A DNA stretch of 64,000 nucleotides from Streptomyces sp. BA2. GTDB lineage: Bacteria; Actinomycetota; Actinomycetes; Streptomycetales; Streptomycetaceae. The stretch lies in NCBI RefSeq assembly GCF_009769735.1, contig NZ_WSRO01000002.1:6931001-6995000 (forward strand). Reading direction: 5' to 3'. Positions 29,318 through 37,074 of the stretch are shown piece after piece (position 1 is the first letter of the stretch; every line of letters begins with the position of its first letter). The notes under the pieces are model-generated. The model saw only the letters and a program-made list of their open reading frames with translations, was not told the origin of the DNA and ran no database searches. A program made the position numbers and the translations under genes.

Positions 29318-30550
29318 ATGAGTGTCACCACGGGGGTGCTCGCGGCCGACGCGGCGCCCCGCAGGATCGCGGGCGCCGTGCCCCGCGTCGAGCGCGTAGC
29401 CGCCCGCGCCGCCGACGCCACCGAAGCCGAACGTGCCGTCATCCTGGAGGAGTTCTGGGCGGATGCCGCCCGCCGCGGCACCCCCCAGATCGAGGCGCTC
29501 GACGGCGATCCGGACCACCGCGCCGTGACGTTCCTATGGCGCGGCCACCGCGCGACCCGGCAGGTCCTCCTGCTCGCCGAGGGCATCGCGGACCGCGCCG
29601 ACCTCGCCGCATCCCGGCTGAGCCCGCTGCCCGGCACGGACATCTGGCACCTCACCTACCGGCTGCGCGCCGACCACCGCGGCTCGTACCGCATGGCCGC
29701 CGACATCTCGCCGGGCGAACCGCCCGACTCCGCCGAACTCCTCCAGCGGCGGCTGCTCTCCCTGTCCGCGCACGCCGCGCCCGACCCGCTCAACCACCTC
29801 CGGATGCGCGGCCGTTGGCCGGACCACGACACCTCCGTCATCGAACTTCCGCAGGCGCCCGCGCGGCCATGGGGTGAGCGGCGCGCGGGAGCGCCCCGGG
29901 GGCGGGTCGAGCGGCACCGGCTGCCCGCGGGGGTGCTCGGTGCCGAGCGGGACGTGTGGGCGTACCTCCCGCCCGGTGGCCGGGCGGCGGAGCTGCCGGT
30001 GCTCGTGCTGAACGACGGCGACATGTGGTTCGGGCGGCTGGCCTTCCAGGACACGCTGGACGCCCTCATCGCCGACGGAGCCGTGCCGCCGCTCGCGGTC
30101 CTCGCCCCGGACGCCGTCGACAGGGCCACGCGCAGCCGGGAGCTGGGCGCGCACGACAGCCATGTGCGCTTCCTCGCCGACGAACTGCTGCCGTGGGCGG
30201 CCGGCCGCTGGCCCCTCACCACCGACCCCGCGCGCACGCTCGTCGCGGGCCAGGGCCTCGCCGGACTGACCTCCCTGTACGCGGGTCTCCTGCGGCCCGA
30301 ACGGTTCGGCAACGTCCTGGCCCAGTCCGTCCCCGTCTCGCACCTTGAAGCCGGCGACTACCGGCCCGTCACCGTGCGCCTCGATGTCGGACTGCGGGAG
30401 GAGGCGATTCTCGGCCACCATCGCGATCTGTACGAGATCCTGCGCTCGCGCGGCTGCCCGGTGACCCTGAACGAGTACAACGGCGGTCATGACTGGGCCT
30501 GTTGGCCCGCCTGCCTCACTGAAGGGCTTGTGGGACTCCTGGGACACTGA
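29318..30550 (+). CDS. Enterochelin-esterase-family protein lacking the Ser nucleophile
   Basis: This 410-residue protein has the N-terminal Fes domain (DHRAVTFLWRGHRATRQVLLL, HLTYRLRADHRGSYRM) and a C-terminal esterase-D-like hydrolase domain. Fes-type enzymes hydrolyse ferric siderophore esters in the cytoplasm. Normal members have GQSLGG or GQSFGG at the nucleophile elbow; here the segment reads VAGQGLAGL, with GGC where a Ser codon is expected. The His near the end (GGHDWACW) is kept. The iron box just upstream supports an iron-related role, but catalysis by the usual mechanism looks lost. ATG 29318 is chosen by comparison with family N-termini; GTG 29267 is in frame. Confidence 0.85.
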   Translation: MSVTTGVLAADAAPRRIAGAVPRVERVAARAADATEAERAVILEEFWADAARRGTPQIEALDGDPDHRAVTFLWRGHRATRQVLLLAEGIADRADLAASRLSPLPGTDIWHLTYRLRADHRGSYRMAADISPGEPPDSAELLQRRLLSLSAHAAPDPLNHLRMRGRWPDHDTSVIELPQAPARPWGERRAGAPRGRVERHRLPAGVLGAERDVWAYLPPGGRAAELPVLVLNDGDMWFGRLAFQDTLDALIADGAVPPLAVLAPDAVDRATRSRELGAHDSHVRFLADELLPWAAGRWPLTTDPARTLVAGQGLAGLTSLYAGLLRPERFGNVLAQSVPVSHLEAGDYRPVTVRLDVGLREEAILGHHRDLYEILRSRGCPVTLNEYNGGHDWACWPACLTEGLVGLLGH

Positions 30551-30668
30551 CCCGCCGGCCCTGGCACACTGGTCGGCCCGCCCCGTGTCGCTGTTGGGCC
30601 GAACGGGTGAGGTCGCGTAAGAATGAGCCAGTGCAGATATCGAGTGCGAGCCAGGACGGGGTGGAGCG

Positions 30669-31049
30669 TTGAACAGCCACGACGTCACCGATGAACAGTG
30701 GGAAGGGCTCGCCCAGGTCGTACCGCTGCGCAGCCGCAACGAATGGCCGTCCTGGCCCGGCCACCGCGCGATGCCCGACGCGGAGACCGAGGCGCGGCGG
30801 CGTTTTGTGGTGATGCGGGTGAACATCTTCGCGGACGCCCGCGAGGTCGCCGAGACCGTGATGGCGCAGATTCCGGTCCTCCTCGACCTGACCGGGGCGG
30901 AGACGGAAGTCGCCAAGCGCGTCCTGGACTTCAGCAGCGGTGTGGTCCTCGGCCTCGGCTGCGGAATGCACCGCGTCGACAAGAACGTCTTCCTGCTCGC
31001 GCCTCCCGGCACCGAGGTGCAGGGGCTCGTCGCGGCCGCACAGTCGTAA
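30669..31049 (+). CDS. SepF-like protein
   Basis: This 126-residue protein has the SepF core: RVNIFADAREVAETVMAQIPVLLDL, then AKRVLDFSSGVVLGLGCGMHRVDKNVFLLAPP. SepF tethers FtsZ to the membrane in Gram-positives. Streptomyces carry one main SepF in the division cluster plus SepF-like paralogues outside it, and this looks like one of those. It lacks the N-terminal membrane-binding helix of true SepF, so it may modulate rather than anchor. TTG 30669 has GGGTGGAG ahead. No division genes are adjacent. Confidence 0.85.
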   Translation: MNSHDVTDEQWEGLAQVVPLRSRNEWPSWPGHRAMPDAETEARRRFVVMRVNIFADAREVAETVMAQIPVLLDLTGAETEVAKRVLDFSSGVVLGLGCGMHRVDKNVFLLAPPGTEVQGLVAAAQS

Positions 31050-31118
31050 TCCCTCATTCGTAGGAAGGTCACTTGGGCGGAACGGTTCACCAGATCCGTC
31101 GCCGCCTACCGTCCGGAC

Positions 31119-32285
31119 ATGACTGTGCACCTCCCGGAGGCGGGCGCCGAGCCACCGCCGGGTCCGGACCGGAGCCGCGTCACCGAACTGCGGCTCTCGG
31201 CTTTCGCCTCGCACCGGGGCGCCGTGTTCCCGCTCGGTCCGCTGACCCTCGTCGCGGGGCCGAGCGGGAGCGGCAAGTCCACCGCGCTCGCCGCGTACGA
31301 GGCGCTGGCGAGGCTCGGGGCGGGCGAGGAACTCGTCGACGTCTTCACCGATCCCGTGGCCTGCGTACCCGATCGTGCCCGGGGTGACGAGCAGCGGCGG
31401 CGCGGGTTCCGCATCGGCTGCACGGTCGACGGCCCCGTCGGAGCGGTGCGGCTCGACGTCGCCGTACAGGCCGAGCCCGAACTGCGCGTCGTGGGTGAGC
31501 GGCTGACCCGGGGCGGGCTCATCCTGTTCGAGACGGCGTTGCGCGACCCGGGGCGGCGCACGGTGCAGGCCGCCTGGCACACGGCGGGCATGACGCCGGT
31601 GACGCGCGGCCCCCTGCCGGACGACCGGCTCGGCACGGCGCTGCTCCCGCTGCGGGTCGCGGGCAAGACCGCGGGACAGCGCCTGGTGCTCGCCGCGGCC
31701 GAGCAGGTGGTGGTCGCGCTGCGCTCGGTGTTCCCGTGCGCTCCCCGGCCCGGACTCATGCGGCTGCCCGTGCCCCCTGGACTGATCGGCGCGGGGCGCC
31801 TGTTGAGTGGCTGCGACAACGTCGCCGAGGTCCTTCTCCGTACGAGGGAGGAGTGCGGCCACCGTCATGCGCGGCTGGTGGCCGCGGTGCGGGCGGGGTG
31901 TGCGGGGCCGGTCGCCGACGTGCTCGCGGAGGTGGCCGAGGACGGGTCGGTCCACGCGGTCATCGACCGGGGAGGCGGGATCAAGTCGCCTGTCGGGCGG
32001 CTCGGGGACGGCGAGTTGAGGTATCTGGCGCTCGCCCTGGTGCTGCTCACCGGACCCGGAGTGCTGGAGGTGGACCCGGTGGCCGAGGTGCCTTCGGCCT
32101 ACCAGAACCTCACCGTGCTCGCCGACGGCCTCGACCACTTCCTCGACCCGCGGCAGAAGCGCGCACTCGCCGAGCTGGCGGCGCGCACCTGCGAACGCGG
32201 CCACATCCGCCTGGTCGGGACGGTGAGCGACGCGTCGTGGGCCGCTCAGGTGGGCGGGGCCGCGATGGTAGACCTGGGGTCGTGA
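31119..32285 (+). CDS. P-loop ATPase with SMC/ABC-like head
   Basis: This 388-residue protein has Walker A GPSGSGKST near residue 46, an ABC-like signature region GRLGDGELRYLALALVLLTG, and the Walker B equivalent VLEVDPVAE. The Glu that usually ends Walker B is shifted. These features fit the AAA_21/Rad50-like ATPases of unclear role found widely in Streptomyces. There is no nuclease or transmembrane part. Its stop overlaps the start of the MazG-like gene by 4 bp (GTGA), so the two are co-translated. A role in nucleotide or stress control together with the MazG-like enzyme is only an inference. Confidence 0.75.
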   Translation: MTVHLPEAGAEPPPGPDRSRVTELRLSAFASHRGAVFPLGPLTLVAGPSGSGKSTALAAYEALARLGAGEELVDVFTDPVACVPDRARGDEQRRRGFRIGCTVDGPVGAVRLDVAVQAEPELRVVGERLTRGGLILFETALRDPGRRTVQAAWHTAGMTPVTRGPLPDDRLGTALLPLRVAGKTAGQRLVLAAAEQVVVALRSVFPCAPRPGLMRLPVPPGLIGAGRLLSGCDNVAEVLLRTREECGHRHARLVAAVRAGCAGPVADVLAEVAEDGSVHAVIDRGGGIKSPVGRLGDGELRYLALALVLLTGPGVLEVDPVAEVPSAYQNLTVLADGLDHFLDPRQKRALAELAARTCERGHIRLVGTVSDASWAAQVGGAAMVDLGS

Positions 32286-32605
32286 CTGAACTTGATGTAG
32301 CGGGACTGCAGCGCAGGCTGGCCGACTTCGCGGCCAAGCGGGACTGGGAGCAGTACCACACGCCGAAGAACCTGGCCGCCGCGCTGAGCGTGGAGGCGTC
32401 CGAACTGGTGGAGATCTTCCAGTGGTTGACGCCCGACGAGTCGGCACGGGTGATGGACGACCCGGACTCGGCGCATCGGGTGACGGACGAGGTCGCCGAC
32501 GTGCTCGCCTACCTGCTGCAGTTCTGCGAGGTGCTCGGCATCGACGCGCTGGCGGCGCTCGCCGCGAAGATCGACCGGAACGAACAGCGCTTTCCGGCGA
32601 AGTGA
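32282..32605 (+). CDS. MazG-like nucleotide pyrophosphohydrolase
   Basis: This 107-residue all-alpha NTP pyrophosphatase is of the MazG/RS21-C6 type. The metal-binding motif is EASELVEIFQW followed by DEVADVLAYLL, giving the ExxE and ExxD pairs. Such enzymes hydrolyse non-canonical or excess dNTPs. GTG 32282 overlaps the stop of the ATPase gene. The length and motif match RS21-C6-like (DCTPP1-like) proteins. Confidence 0.9.
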   Translation: MTELDVAGLQRRLADFAAKRDWEQYHTPKNLAAALSVEASELVEIFQWLTPDESARVMDDPDSAHRVTDEVADVLAYLLQFCEVLGIDALAALAAKIDRNEQRFPAK

Positions 32606-32655
32606 CTTCGGGCCGCCTCTTGTTCGTAGACTCGTCACTCTCCGGAGTGGACACG

Positions 32656-32682
32656 TTGTCCACAGTCGATAGCTTGTCCACA
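32656..32682 (+). promoter_or_regulatory. Two perfect DnaA boxes
   Basis: TTGTCCACA occurs at 32656-32664 and 32674-32682 in the same orientation, 18 bp apart. This is the preferred Streptomyces DnaA-binding box. The pair lies in the gap before the DUF6099 gene. It could regulate that gene or titrate DnaA. Confidence 0.75.
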
Positions 32683-32792
32683 GATTTCCGAGTTGCTCTG
32701 GCTTTTCGTCCCGCTGGCGCTCACTCTAGGTAGTGGGCAAGGGAGTTCGGGCGAACGTGCGGCGGTTGCGCGCGGGATGGATGGGGGTGCGC

Positions 32793-33275
32793 ATGGAGGC
32801 GATGCGGCTCATCGAGGCGAGCAGGCACGCCCTGGCGCGGAGCCAGGAGCCGTCGGACATCGTTGCCGAGGTGTGGCAGTCCCAGGCCCTCGCGCAGGCG
32901 ATCGGCAGCCGGTTCGCGATCGCGGGCCCTCCGGAGTTACGGGGCGAGGCGCTCGGCCTGAGCGAAGTCGGCGGCAGAGGCTGCGGGGCTCTGACCGCCC
33001 CGGGCCTCGGGACGGAGGGGATACGGGCCTCGCGACTGACCGGCATCGGCCAGGTGTACGAGGTGCTGCGGGGGCTCGACGAACTGCTCGGCGAGGTCGG
33101 CATCGCGCTGGTGGCCGTGGCCATGGGCGCGGACGACGAGGGGGTGTACTGGCAGTGCATGGAAGCGATCGACGCCGCCGACGAGTCGAGGGACCGGGTG
33201 CTCGAGATGCTGCGCAGACTCGCGGTGCGCGAACAGAGCCTGCCCGAGCCCGACTCGGCGGCGGGGTCACCATGA
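32793..33275 (+). CDS. DUF6099 family protein
   Basis: This 160-residue Streptomyces-type protein of unknown function has the conserved N-terminal MRLIEASRHALARS, the central QSQALAQAIGSRFAI and the C-terminal ESRDRVLEMLRRL. The helical content suggests a small bundle. ATG 32793 gives the family start; GTG 32733 is in frame. Two DnaA boxes lie about 110 bp upstream, which may indicate replication-linked expression. Confidence 0.72.
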   Translation: MEAMRLIEASRHALARSQEPSDIVAEVWQSQALAQAIGSRFAIAGPPELRGEALGLSEVGGRGCGALTAPGLGTEGIRASRLTGIGQVYEVLRGLDELLGEVGIALVAVAMGADDEGVYWQCMEAIDAADESRDRVLEMLRRLAVREQSLPEPDSAAGSP

Positions 33276-33340
33276 TCGGGCGCTGTGTCGGGGGCCGTGG
33301 ACGGCCGGGTGGCACAGGCGCCGGGGGAGTGCCGGCGCCG

Positions 33341-33559
33341 TCAGAAGCGGGTGGGCTCGTCGCCGGCGGGGGGACGAGGGGCGGGGGTGGCGGTGTCGTC
33401 GGCCGTCGTGGACTGCTGCAGATCCGCGTCGAGCTGAGTCAGATCCGCGTTGAGCGCGGCCATCAGCTCCTCCATCTGCTGGAGCAGGCCCTTGGGTGGG
33501 CCCTGCTGCTCGGGCACGGACGGTTCGCGCGCCTGCTCGGGTACGGCTTCCTGGGACAT
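33341..33559 (-). CDS. Small acidic coiled-coil protein
   Basis: This 72-residue protein of unknown function has a predicted coiled-coil core (LLQQMEELMAALNADLTQLDADLQQ) flanked by Pro/Ala-rich disordered ends. GAGGAGG lies 5 nt before ATG 33559. I see no family motif beyond the heptad pattern. It is convergent with DUF6099. Confidence 0.6.
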   Translation of the reverse strand: MSQEAVPEQAREPSVPEQQGPPKGLLQQMEELMAALNADLTQLDADLQQSTTADDTATPAPRPPAGDEPTRF

Positions 33560-33801
33560 GGCGGCCTCCTCGGCCCTCGCCCTCCCGGTGCTGGAGGGCA
33601 GCTGATGCAAGCGACGCACCAGCAGCGGCCGCCGGCGCGGGTGCCGGGCGGTCCGGCTCCGCCCGAGCCAACGATCACCTGCGGCGGCGGGTCACTGGGG
33701 CGGAGACGCACCGGATGCCGGGTTGACGGAATTTCACCCGGCCGGGGCCGCGCGGGACCGGCCGCACCGGCGGAGTGGACGGGAGTGCGACCGGGGCCGC
33801 C

Positions 33802-33840
33802 GCGGTCAGCCCGACTGCGGTCAGCCCGACTGCGGTCAGC
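33802..33840. repeat. 15-bp tandem repeat at the LLM gene end
   Basis: About 2.6 tandem copies of GCGGTCAGCCCGACT. The last copy overlaps the stop codon of the minus-strand LLM oxidoreductase. It may be a slippage-prone site of no function. The rest of the 33560-33835 gap shows no gene. Confidence 0.7.
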
Positions 33841-34759
33841 TCAGCTGCGACACGACCTGCGAGGAGATCAGCTCCAGGTGGTCGAGGTCGTCCAGGTCGA
33901 GGATCTGGAGGTACATGCGCTGCGAGCCGACGGCCTGGTAAGCGGCGATCCTCTCGACGACCTCCGCAGGGGAGCCGGCGAGCCCGTTCGCCTTCAGGTC
34001 CTCCACCTCGCGCCCGATCGCGTCGGCACGGCGCTTCACCTCCGCGTCCGTCTTGCCGACGCAGGCCACCAGGGCGTTGGAGTAGGTGAGGCCGTCGCCC
34101 TTGCGGCCGACCTCCTCCGCGGCGGCGCGCACGCGCTTGAACTGCTGCTCGGTATCGGAAAGAGAGGCAAAGGGAATGTTGAACTCGCTCGCGTAGCGGG
34201 CCGCGAGGGCGGGCGTCCGCTTGGCGCCGTGCCCACCGATGAGGACGGGAACCTTGGGCTGCGCGGGCTTGGGAAGGGCGGGGGAATCGGAGAGTTGGTA
34301 GTAGGTGCCGTCAAAGGTGAAGCGTTCACCGACCGGGGTCTCCCACAGGCCGGTGACAATGGCGAGTTGCTCCTCCAGGCGGCCGAACTTCTCCTTCGGG
34401 AAGGGAATTCCGTACGCGGAGTGCTCCGCCTCGTACCACCCCGAGCCGAGGCCGAGCTCGATGCGGCCGCCCGACATCTGGTCGACCTGCGCGACCTGGA
34501 TCGCGAGGACGCCCGGCAGCCGGAAGGTGCCCGCGGTCATCAGGGTGCCCAGCCGGATCCGCCGGGTCTCACGGGCGAGGCCGGCGAGGGTGATCCAGGC
34601 GTCCGTGGGGCCGGGAAGACCGTCGGAGGAGCCCATCACGAGATAGTGGTCGGAGCGGAAGAAGGCGCTGTAGCCGAGGTCCTCGGTGGCCTTGGCGACG
34701 CGGAGGAGCGTCTCGTAGGTCGCACCCTGCTGCGGTTCGGTGAAGATTCGAAGGTCCAT
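33836..34759 (-). CDS. LLM-class F420-dependent oxidoreductase
   Basis: This 307-residue luciferase-like monooxygenase-fold protein belongs to the F420-dependent group. Features are MDLRIFTEPQQGATYE at the start, SDHYLVMG, QVDQMSGGRIELGLGSGW (typical of the group) and PVLIGGHGAKRTPALAARYA. The substrate is unknown. The gene is isolated, between a small hypothetical gene and the divergent cold-shock-domain gene. ATG 34759 gives the standard family length. Confidence 0.88.
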   Translation of the reverse strand: MDLRIFTEPQQGATYETLLRVAKATEDLGYSAFFRSDHYLVMGSSDGLPGPTDAWITLAGLARETRRIRLGTLMTAGTFRLPGVLAIQVAQVDQMSGGRIELGLGSGWYEAEHSAYGIPFPKEKFGRLEEQLAIVTGLWETPVGERFTFDGTYYQLSDSPALPKPAQPKVPVLIGGHGAKRTPALAARYASEFNIPFASLSDTEQQFKRVRAAAEEVGRKGDGLTYSNALVACVGKTDAEVKRRADAIGREVEDLKANGLAGSPAEVVERIAAYQAVGSQRMYLQILDLDDLDHLELISSQVVSQLS

Positions 34760-34937
34760 GCAGCTATCTTGCCCGGATGCCGGATCCAGTTTCAGTCCCG
34801 CGCAGGCCGTGTTGCCGCCGCTCGCGGTCGGGACGCGAGGGGCCGCTCGGCCGTGCGGTACCGGTGTCCGGAGGTTAGGCTTCGGCACTGGCTGTCCGGG
34901 CGAGGGGCCCGGAGATGGTGTAGGGGTAGGGGTCGAG

Positions 34938-35390
34938 ATGGTCGCTGGCAGGGTTGTCCGGTTCGACGGCGCGCGGGGGTACGGATTCATCGCCCCGGAG
35001 CATGGTGGGGAAGACGTGTTCCTGCACGCCAACGACCTGCTGATTCCGGAGCCTCTGGTGTATACGGGGGCGCGGGTCGAGTTCGAGATCGAGGAAGGCG
35101 AGCGCGGACCCAAGGCGTCGTCCGTCCGCCTTCCCAAGGGCGCGCAGGCGCCCACGGCACCGCCGTTCGCGGCCGGCAGGGCCCAGGTGCCTCCGTCGAT
35201 CCAGGCGTCCGCCGCGGGGTTCGACGACGGTGAGGAGCCCACCTGCGACGTGCTCAGCGTCGCGGAGTACTCGTTCGAGGTGACTGAGCTGCTGCTCGGT
35301 GCGGCTCCGTGGATGACCGGTGAGCAGATCAAGCAGCTCCGCGAACAACTGGTGCAACACGGCAAGAGCCACGGCTGGGTTGAGGGCTGA
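34938..35390 (+). CDS. Cold-shock-domain protein with C-terminal extension
   Basis: An N-terminal cold-shock domain (residues 1-70) has the RNP1-like motif GYGFIAPE and RNP2-like DVFLHAND, both for single-stranded nucleic acid. About 80 residues follow: a Pro/Ala linker and then a conserved-looking C-terminal block (VLSVAEYSFEVTELLLGAA, then MTGEQIKQLREQLV). Two-part proteins of this kind are frequent in Streptomyces. The start at ATG 34938 removes a long unlikely upstream frame. Confidence 0.85.
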   Translation: MVAGRVVRFDGARGYGFIAPEHGGEDVFLHANDLLIPEPLVYTGARVEFEIEEGERGPKASSVRLPKGAQAPTAPPFAAGRAQVPPSIQASAAGFDDGEEPTCDVLSVAEYSFEVTELLLGAAPWMTGEQIKQLREQLVQHGKSHGWVEG

Positions 35391-35544
35391 GCCGGATCCG
35401 GGGGGCCCAGAGGGAGATCCAGGGGGCCCAGGGGGGAGCGAAAAACCCCTGAGTGAGTCAGTGGTGTTCGCTGTACGGTCTAGAGGCGCGCTGGAGCCGC
35501 AACCGTAAGTTTCCGCAGTTCAGATGGTGTTTCGAGGCATACCC

Positions 35545-37074
35545 GTGTTCCTGACGATCAGTACCTCCGGTACCCCTGACAGCCCCGCGACCGACCTCGG
35601 GTTCCTGCTGCACAAGCACCCCGACAAGGCGCAGGAGTTCTCCACTTCCTACGGCACCGCGCACGTCCTCTACCCCGAGGCGTCCGTGGAGCGTTGCACC
35701 GCCGCGCTGCTGCTCGAGGTGGACCCCGTGGCGCTGGTGCGGCGGGGGAAGGGAAAGGGCCGGGGCGGGGCGCCCGACGCGGCGCTCGCGCAGTATGTGA
35801 ACGACCGGCCCTACGCCGCTTCGTCGCTGCTCGCCGTGGCGCTGAGCGCGGTGTTCTCCAGCGCGATGCGCGGGGTGTGCAACGCGCGGCCCGAGCGGGC
35901 GGGGCAGCCGCTGCCGCTGCGTATCGAGGTGCCGGCGCTGCCCGCGCGTGGCGGTGCGGAGCTGGTGCGTAACCTGTTCGAGCCGCTGGGCTGGACGGTC
36001 ACGGTGACGCGGATTCCGCTGGACGAACAGTTCCCGGAGTGGGGCGAATCGCGGTACGTCCACCTCGTACTCGAAGTCCCGGACGGGAAGTTGACGCTGG
36101 GCGAGGCGCTTCGGCACCTCTATGTCCTCCTCCCCGTGCTCGACGACGCCAAGCACTACTGGGTCTCGCCGGACGAGGTCGACAAGCTGCTGCGTGCCGG
36201 TGAGGGCTGGCTCGCGGACCACCCGGAGCAGAAGGTCATCACCAGCCGCTATCTGGCGCGGCGCTGGTCGCTGACCAGGGAGGCCATGCAGCGCCTTGAG
36301 CTGGTGCGGCTCGCCGACGCGGACGACACGGACGTCGACGACCTCGACAACGCGGTCGACGAGGAGAGCGACACAGAGGAAAAGCCCGTGCCGCTCGCCG
36401 TGCTACGGCGAGAGGCGATCCTTGCGGCGCTGACCGGCGCCGGCGCCGGGCGCGTGCTCGACCTCGGGTGCGGGCAGGGCCAGTTGGTGCAGGCGCTGCT
36501 CAAGGACACGCGGTTCACCGAGATCGCCGGTGTCGACGTGTCGATGCGGGCGCTGACCATCGCATCGCGGCGGCTGAAGCTCGACCGCATGGGCGAGCGG
36601 CAGGCCGAGCGCGTCAAGCTCTTCCAGGGCTCGCTCGCGTACACGGACAAGCGGCTCAAGGGGTACGACGCCGCGGTGCTCAGCGAGGTCATCGAGCACC
36701 TCGACGTGGAGCGGCTGCCCGCCCTGGAGTACGCGGTGTTCGGCTCAGCGCGGCCGCGCACCGTGCTCGTGACGACGCCGAACGTCGAGTACAACGTCCG
36801 CTGGGAGACGCTCCCCGCCGGGCACGTCCGGCACGGCGACCACCGGTTCGAGTGGACGCGCGAGGAGTTCCGCGGCTGGGCCCGGCAGGTGGCCGAACGG
36901 CACGGGTACGGCGTGGAGTTCGTGCCTGTGGGGGACGACGACCCCGAGGTGGGGCCGCCGACCCAGATGGCCGTGTTCACGCAGGCCGACAAGAACGACA
37001 AGAGCGACAAGAACGACGCGAACCTCAAGACCACGAAGAACCTCAAGACCACGAAGGAGGTGCAGGCAGCATGA
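35545..37074 (+). CDS. hen1: Bacterial Hen1, RNA 3'-terminal ribose 2'-O-methyltransferase
   Basis: This 509-residue Hen1 has an N-terminal Hen1-specific domain (VFLTISTSG, LGFLLHKHP, YVNDRPYAASSLLAVA, LLPVLDDAKHYWV) and a C-terminal Mn-dependent methyltransferase domain. That domain has SAM motif VLDLGCGQG, the Hen1 metal site EVIEH and the downstream HVRHGDHRFEW. It methylates the 2'-OH of the 3' end during RNA repair, making the break site resistant to recleavage. GTG 35545 has GAGG about 8 nt upstream. The last 30 residues are a Lys/Asp/Asn repeat tail encoded by short tandem repeats. The stop overlaps the pnkp start by 4 bp. Confidence 0.95.
   Translation: MFLTISTSGTPDSPATDLGFLLHKHPDKAQEFSTSYGTAHVLYPEASVERCTAALLLEVDPVALVRRGKGKGRGGAPDAALAQYVNDRPYAASSLLAVALSAVFSSAMRGVCNARPERAGQPLPLRIEVPALPARGGAELVRNLFEPLGWTVTVTRIPLDEQFPEWGESRYVHLVLEVPDGKLTLGEALRHLYVLLPVLDDAKHYWVSPDEVDKLLRAGEGWLADHPEQKVITSRYLARRWSLTREAMQRLELVRLADADDTDVDDLDNAVDEESDTEEKPVPLAVLRREAILAALTGAGAGRVLDLGCGQGQLVQALLKDTRFTEIAGVDVSMRALTIASRRLKLDRMGERQAERVKLFQGSLAYTDKRLKGYDAAVLSEVIEHLDVERLPALEYAVFGSARPRTVLVTTPNVEYNVRWETLPAGHVRHGDHRFEWTREEFRGWARQVAERHGYGVEFVPVGDDDPEVGPPTQMAVFTQADKNDKSDKNDANLKTTKNLKTTKEVQAA

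Noticed and set aside
32656..32682. Chromosomal origin of replication
   Set aside because: Only two DnaA boxes are present, with no dnaA or dnaN gene and no dense box cluster.
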